Shown piece by piece: positions 57,561-64,000 of a stretch of 64,000 bases of DNA (its first letter is position 1; each line of letters starts with the position of its first letter). Under the pieces are notes generated by a model that did no database searches, had not been told where the DNA came from, and saw nothing but the letters and a program-made list of their open reading frames with translations. Source of the stretch: Ophiodon elongatus (Eukaryota > Chordata > Actinopteri > Perciformes > Hexagrammidae); contig JACSYO010002159.1 in assembly GCA_016806645.1 (NCBI GenBank), positions 10,899,327 through 10,963,326 of the forward strand, in the 5' to 3' direction. The translations under genes and the position numbers were made by a program.

Positions 57561-58884
57561 GTGTTTCATCATCATATACAGTATCAAACTATTAGATTAT
57601 CATCATTGATGCAGTAACATCCTTCTTAAATTGAAATAAACATGCATTATATTTCATATGCTGCAATGTAATCAATAACTAATGCTAATGCTAATTTTAA
57701 TGCTGCTAATGACATGCTTTAATGCTTGCTTCTTTACTCCAAAAAAATGAATCTGTATCTTTAAAAAGAAAGATTAGAAAAGATTAGTGATTGCAAGGGC
57801 TCAGCCTGAATTTATTCTTTTTTTTGAGTCATTTATAGAAGGTACAATGTTCTAACAGTAAATGTCTCCACAAAATACAGGTTGGCTGCTGCACTTTTCT
57901 CCGTGTATCGGTTTTACCGACACCTTCTAAGAGCTTGCTGAAGTAGTCAACATATTTGTCGAAAAGAAGAAAAAAGCACAGACAAACAAACAAGCCATGA
58001 TAAAAGGAGCTGCTAGACAACCATACGCGGACAGATCGTGATTCTGAATGACATCCATCTTATGGGATTTCTATTTCAAGGTTCAGTTATTTTGAAATCC
58101 AGTGACAAGAATGTATGATTTACAAACACTATAGCAGCGTGATTGTCTCCTCTATATATAGTTGTGTTGCATGTGTCCCCACGTGGTGACGTTTTTGTTT
58201 TGCTGTTTTTTTATGTATCATATTATCCCCCAACTTGCTGTTTTACTTTATTGTTGTGTTCTTGTTCCTCGGCTCCATGGCCTCCTCGCTCTGTGCCGAC
58301 AAGCTAAATAGACCCGCTGAATTGGTGCCTTGTGGTGCCACTTTGTGCTACAGCGAATGCTGAGGAATCCACACTTGGTCCCAAATCCTCCTCCCAAGGC
58401 TCCTATACTGCATTGATCCTGCTCTGTATGTAGCCTTGCAAGGTATTATGCATGCCCGTTATGTGCTCCGCTGCTACAGATGACTGGAGCGAAGAGCCGA
58501 TTTACAGAAGAGAGAAAATGTATCAAATGGCTGAACAGAAAACCTTTCCTGGTTGAGATGCACTTTGTTCATTTTACAAAAAGACAGCAATGCACTGAGC
58601 ATTCATTAATATAAGCTGGTCCGTGTATTGTAGCTGGATTACGAACAAGCTTGTTCAATAACAAAGGAATCATGTCTGAAACAAACAACGAAAACCTTCT
58701 ATTAGAATTACAAATAATGTTTCTTTTTTACAAATCCACTATAACAGTTACAATAAGGCCAATACCACAATTTTATGAAAACGGAATTGTCGAAGACCAC
58801 TAACATTTTTGGCATTAAGGTATAAAGGTACTGAAATTTACAGTACATCTACCTTGGGTTTTTAGTCTTAATAATGACATGGCT
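57561..58884. other. non-coding interval
   Basis: No exon or defined element was recognised. Confidence 0.35.
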
Positions 58885-59470
58885 CTAGGAATGGTATTGT
58901 CACTTTGGTCCAGACTGAAATATCTCAAAAACTACTGAATGGATTGCAATACAATTTTCTTCAAACCTTTATAGTCCCCAGAGGATGAATCCTAATTATT
59001 CCAGTGATCCCCTGACTTAGTATTTAGTGCCAACGTTTTCAAGTCAATGTTTCCTAAAGGCTTTGGTGATCCTCTGCCTTTTTCCTCTAGTATCACCATG
59101 AGGTTGACATTAGTAGTTTTAATCAAAAACTGTTCGATAGATTGTCATGATATGTGTTACAGAAATCCATGTCCCTTTCAGGATGAATTGTAATTACTTT
59201 GGTGTTCCTCCGACTTTTCATCTAGTGCCAATATCAGGTCACAATTTGAGTTTGTCCATTACTGGTTTATGGCCAAGTATCTGCAAAACAAATGACATTC
59301 GCACCAGCCTCAACTGCATGCTAGCAGGCTAAACTAAGATGGTGATCATTACACCAGATAAATAACAGCATGTTAACATTGTGATCGTATTAACATGCTG
59401 ATGTTAGCACTTAGCTCATAGCACCGCTGTGACTAAGCTGCGAGCTTGGCTGTAGACTCTAATCTTGTGA
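58885..59470 (+). repeat. interspersed teleost repeat, longest copy
   Basis: Successive modules CAAAAACTACTGAATGGATT, CTTTGGTGATCCTCTGCCTT, TCACCATGAGGTTGACATTA, AACATGCTGATGTTAGCACT and GAGCTTGGCTGTAGACTC define the family also seen at 25.3 (reverse), 39.8 and 40.8 kb. Two internally similar modules suggest a tandemly duplicated unit. Confidence 0.7.
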
Positions 59471-62400
59471 AACTAGTGCATTGTGTGGCTTTCCAACCAG
59501 AACCTTCTAAATGTACACGACCCAATTCATCATTTGGTTTCTTAAGTCAAATACAAAGTAAATACCCTGTGTACACCTTCTCCTTTATGGCTATGATATA
59601 ATTTAATTAACAGCAACAATTGAGATTTATTACCAACAGGGTCCACATGAATAAATCTACAGTAAGGGCTGGACGCAATAATGAAAAACTCACACAGCTC
59701 TAATTGATATAGAAGACAGTGGCCCAATTTTACTCAAGGCTGTAATGCTTATGAGTGTGTGCTACAACCTCAGAATGAGGCAGCTATGACTGCATGTGAT
59801 TCACTAAGTGCACACAAATAATGGACCGCACAGCTTCAATTTGACACACTTCAAAGGAAAGCTAATGCAGAGCAGGTTTAGGCAAAACTTTTGTCAAACA
59901 CATTGCATTGTAGGTATTATATTCATATATACTGTATATACACTATAGGGCATTTGAGCTTTACTAATCCCTGCGCCAAATGTAGCACCTTGCATTGTAT
60001 ACACAGTGGCAGTGGGGCAGTAAATACACATAAGGTGTGGATTTATCTACAGTTGGCTTTGTACCAAGAGAATGTAGTGAATTAAAACAAACACTAGCTG
60101 CTTTCAACTACATCATTTTATCACTAAGAACTTGTTATTATGTACCAGCCCCTGTTTACTGTGACTCTGCTAAGAAAGAAAACAAAAACAAATACACTTT
60201 TATTCTGTGCACAAGCTTATTTTGTAAAACTGTTGCTTTAGTAGAAGCATTTGCATATGTGCATTTGTTTATTTTCATGTTTTGTATCATCTTGATCTTG
60301 TTTTATATGGGTCTTTTTATATTCTTTAAACGCAATCCTCAGAGGACGATTCTTGTTTATTCAACCTGGCGTATTTCCCATAAATGAGGCTATTGAGGCT
60401 CTGTGGGCCGTGCTATCTTTGCACTCACCACCTCTGTTGTAGAGATTAAGGTAAACAGGGTTTCAGATGTATATCGGGACAAGCTACAGGAGCCTCCTAC
60501 AGCTTTCCAAATAAACATTAAATTAAAAACAAATTAAATACAGAAAGTAGATGCCTGAAGCATCCTTTATGGCTAACTGCAGAGGGATCTAAATCTAGGG
60601 CAAGTTGCTGGCTGGCCAGCAATAACCCTGCATATTAATCTGCACAAGAGGGTCTGTTTACATGTGTGAGGCTGACTTTATTTGCGGTTTACAGTGTTCT
60701 AAGGAAACTCATAAAGCTAAACGCAATGGCCGTTCCAAAAGACGTACTGCGGGAAATTGATGTTGTTCCTGTAGACTCTGTTCTATGCTTGCTGAGGAGG
60801 AAGACATTTGTAGCAAAGATGCAAGTAAAATAGATGAGAGTGATCACAGCTGTGGAACTAAAATGTCTGAAAATACAATTTATTAAAATTGTTGTCCCGG
60901 AGACATCACCCCAACATGAACTGGAACAGAAAAGTCATCCCAAAATGCACTGCAAAACGTTTGCTGAGAGATTTGCTAAAAAATAACTATACAATTTCCT
61001 GGACCCACTTTGATCTGAAATTACAATGGCAGCTAAGATGATTAGCCTCAGGTCAAAAAAAAAATATCCAAAGTGGCGTCTTGGTCCATTTGCAGAGAAA
61101 TTAGCCACAACGGAAAGCTCTGTGGGCCAGCAATAGCGTTAAATAATGAAAACTGCAAGTTCTTATCTCGTTTGCTCCTACTTCTCCTGCAGGAACACAC
61201 ACTAAATGGACAGCGATACATGTCACCAAATCAATGTGCAAATAGTTCTGGATGTAGATCCCTATGCAGTGAGCCATGAAGACCGTTCCCAGTTTTTTTT
61301 ATCTTTGTTTGAAATGATTCATGTAAAAATAACCTTTATTTACAAAGTTGTTGTAGGAGGCTTGCAGAACTTCCATTGATATACTGCATGTTGTTTGTTT
61401 GAGTCCTTGTTTCCATGGAGCTCTACAACGGAGCTGGTGAGTGCAAAGTTAGCACGACCCATAGAGCCACAATAGCCATATTTATGGGAATTGTGTCAAG
61501 TTGAAATAACCCAGAATTAGCTTTTGACTACATTCAAGTAAAAGTAAAAGAGTTTTTTTTTTGTAAACACAGCTATGCTTTCAGTCAGTGGTTTTCACCA
61601 AAACGATATATCTGTCAAGCTTAATAAACATGTCAAATATTTTTTCCTGCCTAATAAAACATCTGCAGAGCCGATTTTTGTGCGTCCTTGTGCACGTTCA
61701 TAAGATACTGACAAAATGGTGACTCACTATTAGAAACATTGCTCCTTGGTGCCACTAGTGGTTTACATCTTTTAAATGTACCCAACCTTTCTGTAAGTTC
61801 CCTAACAAATGGCACCAATGATCTGAACTAAACAAATGGCACCACATAACCTGATACTCTGATAACAATCAATTGTTTTCGATGTGTAAAAAAAAAAAGA
61901 TCTAATGATGACCCAGTTTTTTTTTTTCTTTTAATCATCAAGCCATGCCTGCCAGGTTCAAACAGAAGTCATTTTTAAAAAGTTTGACGTGCATGATTTT
62001 CTGAGTAAATTAGCTCCTTATTTGCTATTTCTGCCTCCAATTACATTTTTTTAGGGAAATCAGGTCAATGTATTCAATGCATGACATATCAGTATAATTA
62101 GTAATTATGTGACTGCAGACAAGCTCATCCTACACTTTGTGAGCCTCTAGTCACAAACCTGTCAGGCCTGTTATTTGAGACTGAAAGGCATATTTAGCTT
62201 TCTCTAATCTGTCACCCAATTATTTTTTTTATCTATGTTATGTTTTTCATAGCTGTGCACAAAGTTAATATAGCTGAATCCTGGTAATTTCACTTTCTCC
62301 ATAATGGAAAGTCAGTGTTAAAAAAAAAGAAGAAGATAAACTGCTGTGTGAAATTGTTGACGTCTTACAAACTTGTCAAAGGCGAAAAATGTATTATAAC

Positions 62401-62500
62401 CGGTCTGACATTTGAACCGCCATCCCGTCATAGTAATTAAGCTTGACTCTAATTACATTTTTACAGTTTTTAAACTTTGAAATACTGTAAATGTACTGTA
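59471..62500. other. non-coding interval
   Basis: No gene was recognised. The 60,580-60,730 stretch (AGGGATCTAAATCTAGGGCA, GCATATTAATCTGCACAAGA) is less AT-rich than its surroundings and could be a conserved non-coding element; that is only an impression. Confidence 0.3.
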
Positions 62501-62503
62501 ATA

Positions 62504-62580
<77 letters not shown>
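62501..62580 (+). repeat. (AT)n microsatellite
   Basis: About 80 bp of AT repeats with phase breaks. Confidence 0.97.
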
Positions 62581-62583
<3 letters not shown>

Positions 62584-62639
62584 GTTAAGGTCTATTCACT
62601 GAAATAATTGCACTGGCTGATGTTAATGGACAGAAAACA

Positions 62640-63120
62640 TTAAATGCTGCACATGTAGGGACTTTACCACCGAGTTCATTATGGGTCATTGTTCTTGTGG
62701 CTGTGCCATGAATAATAAGTTCACAACCTATTTGTTGGAGGTGGTATCGTCAGAAATTGCTCTTTATTTTCATTCTCTAGCTAATTAGTGAATTTGATAA
62801 ATTAGCCACTGAACTAAATTGCCATCCAAAAGCTATCAAGTGAGTAACAAATTAAGCTTGAAAATTGAGGACATCAGAGAACATTCAGTAGAATTGAGCG
62901 GGAAAGTGCTGTTTTGGTTTCGTTCCCTTTTAATGAGCGAAAACGTGAATTTAATTAAAAAATTGTACATTAAGCAGTTTCAACATATTCAACTCTTCCC
63001 AAATGAGTCCTTCCATTTTGAAAGTCGCATTCAGTTCAGAAAATGGTTTGTAAATATAGCTGCTGCCTTGGGTTTGAAAGGCCTTTCTTATGTTCACTTC
63101 CCAGGTTTCATGCATGATGC
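62640..63120. other. candidate conserved non-coding element
   Basis: The block has several TAATTAG/TTTAATTAAA homeodomain-type cores, little simple repeat, and an accidental 131-codon open frame with no resemblance to a known family. Such texture is common in vertebrate enhancers upstream of neuronal genes. This is inference from composition alone. Confidence 0.3.
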
Positions 63121-63124
63121 GAAA

Positions 63125-64000
63125 CAGGGAGGGCAGCACAGTAGCTTGTGTGTTTTTGACGTTTTTGGTTTGATCCTCGGCCATGGCCCTCTCTCATGTT
63201 GCTTATTTTCTTAATGTTTGCGTGGCGTGACTTTTCATCTAAATTAATTACAACGAATGAACATATCACTTCATAATTAGAGGAATGCATAACAAAGCGT
63301 ACGGTCTTTAGATGTTCAATTCGTTTTATGTATTCTGACTAATAATTTTGATGTGCTGCTGGAGACAGGCATGGAGAATGAACTGAGAATAATGCAACTA
63401 TAACACACAGAACACTAATACTGAATGTGACTGGGATAGTTCCAGACGATACCTTTCTATAATTTACTTCATGCCCTAATACAAACAATAATCTTGGACT
63501 GCAGGGCAACCTGCTCAAAGCCATTATTGCACTTTAATATAGCTCTGCCAATGCCACTTGTACATAATACTTCACCCAGGCTAGCTCATTGTGCTGCCAG
63601 GACCACTTATAACATCCCTGCCTCATGTGCAGCTCCTCCTCCTCTTCCTCACTCTCCTCTGCCTATGAGCCAATGCAAATTACAGTAACAGCTTGGACGT
63701 GAGTATAATCTCAAGTGGTGCGAGCTGGGCTCCATGGCGAGGCATGCGGGCAGATGGAAGCAGAGACACTGCCAGGGCTCTTTAGGGGATCCCACTCTTT
63801 CTGCAGCATGCTAGACAATGGAAAAGCTGTGGCTCATAACCAGAAAATCGTCTGCCACTATCATGCAGCCCTACCACTGTAGTTGGTAAGTGATATGAAA
63901 GGAAGGGGTCTTGTGTAATGGCAATGTTTCGAGCAATGCACAGATGGACACCAATACTGGCCACTTTATATCATGTGCCAAAGGGTAGAGACTTGAGGGA
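63125..64000. other. non-coding end of window
   Basis: A short decayed stretch at 63,128-63,200 (GGGCAGCACAGTAGCTTGTG, TTTGGTTTGATCCTCGGCCA) recalls the head of a tRNA-like repeat. Nothing else was recognised up to the window end. Confidence 0.3.

Noticed and set aside
62819..63214. 131-codon open frame
   Set aside because: No family resemblance, no splice or promoter context, and AT-rich codon content like the flanking DNA.

Overview
The window is nuclear DNA of a ray-finned fish, most likely a percomorph (spiny-rayed) teleost. Split genes with GT..AG introns, TG/AT microsatellites and many decayed teleost-type interspersed repeats point that way. I see no prokaryotic, viral or organellar genes. 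Five protein-coding genes could be rebuilt exon by exon with phase-consistent junctions. All were named by comparing the conceptual protein with remembered vertebrate orthologues; no search was run.

Layout: 1-10 kb is gene-free. It holds a degenerate ~23-bp minisatellite split by a LINE copy, then other repeats. From 10.2 to 15.5 kb lies tmprss5 (+), a type II transmembrane serine protease, complete at a predicted 462 aa. From 15.87 to 17.82 kb lies pih1d2 (+), a PIH-domain dynein/R2TP cofactor of 316 aa, with an RFX X-box-like site just upstream. From 18.74 to 28.19 kb lies dixdc1 (-), convergent with pih1d2, a 452-aa coiled-coil plus DIX-domain Wnt scaffold of the short type without a CH domain. 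From 34.1 to 37.8 kb lies nkapd1 (+), 275 aa, with a CRE/CCAAT-type promoter. From 44.16 to 48.66 kb lies lrfn1 (-), a 753-aa synaptic adhesion molecule (SALM2 type) ending in a PDZ-binding ESTV. From 48.7 to 64 kb there is no recognisable gene. That stretch lies upstream of lrfn1 and holds many repeat fragments, a SINE-like unit, a perfect palindromic X-box and some AT-rich candidate conserved non-coding DNA.

The genes do not form a pathway. DIXDC1, PIH1D2 and NKAPD1 are neighbours on human 11q23, with TMPRSS5 further along the same arm, whereas LRFN1 is on human 19q13. The block is therefore a rearranged vertebrate synteny group. No new multi-gene system is visible. The observations most worth checking are the short-only dixdc1 with an upstream ORF, the X-box at pih1d2, the initiator codon at the very end of a tmprss5 exon, a local duplication flanked by 23-bp direct repeats, and several nested or inverted mobile-element structures.
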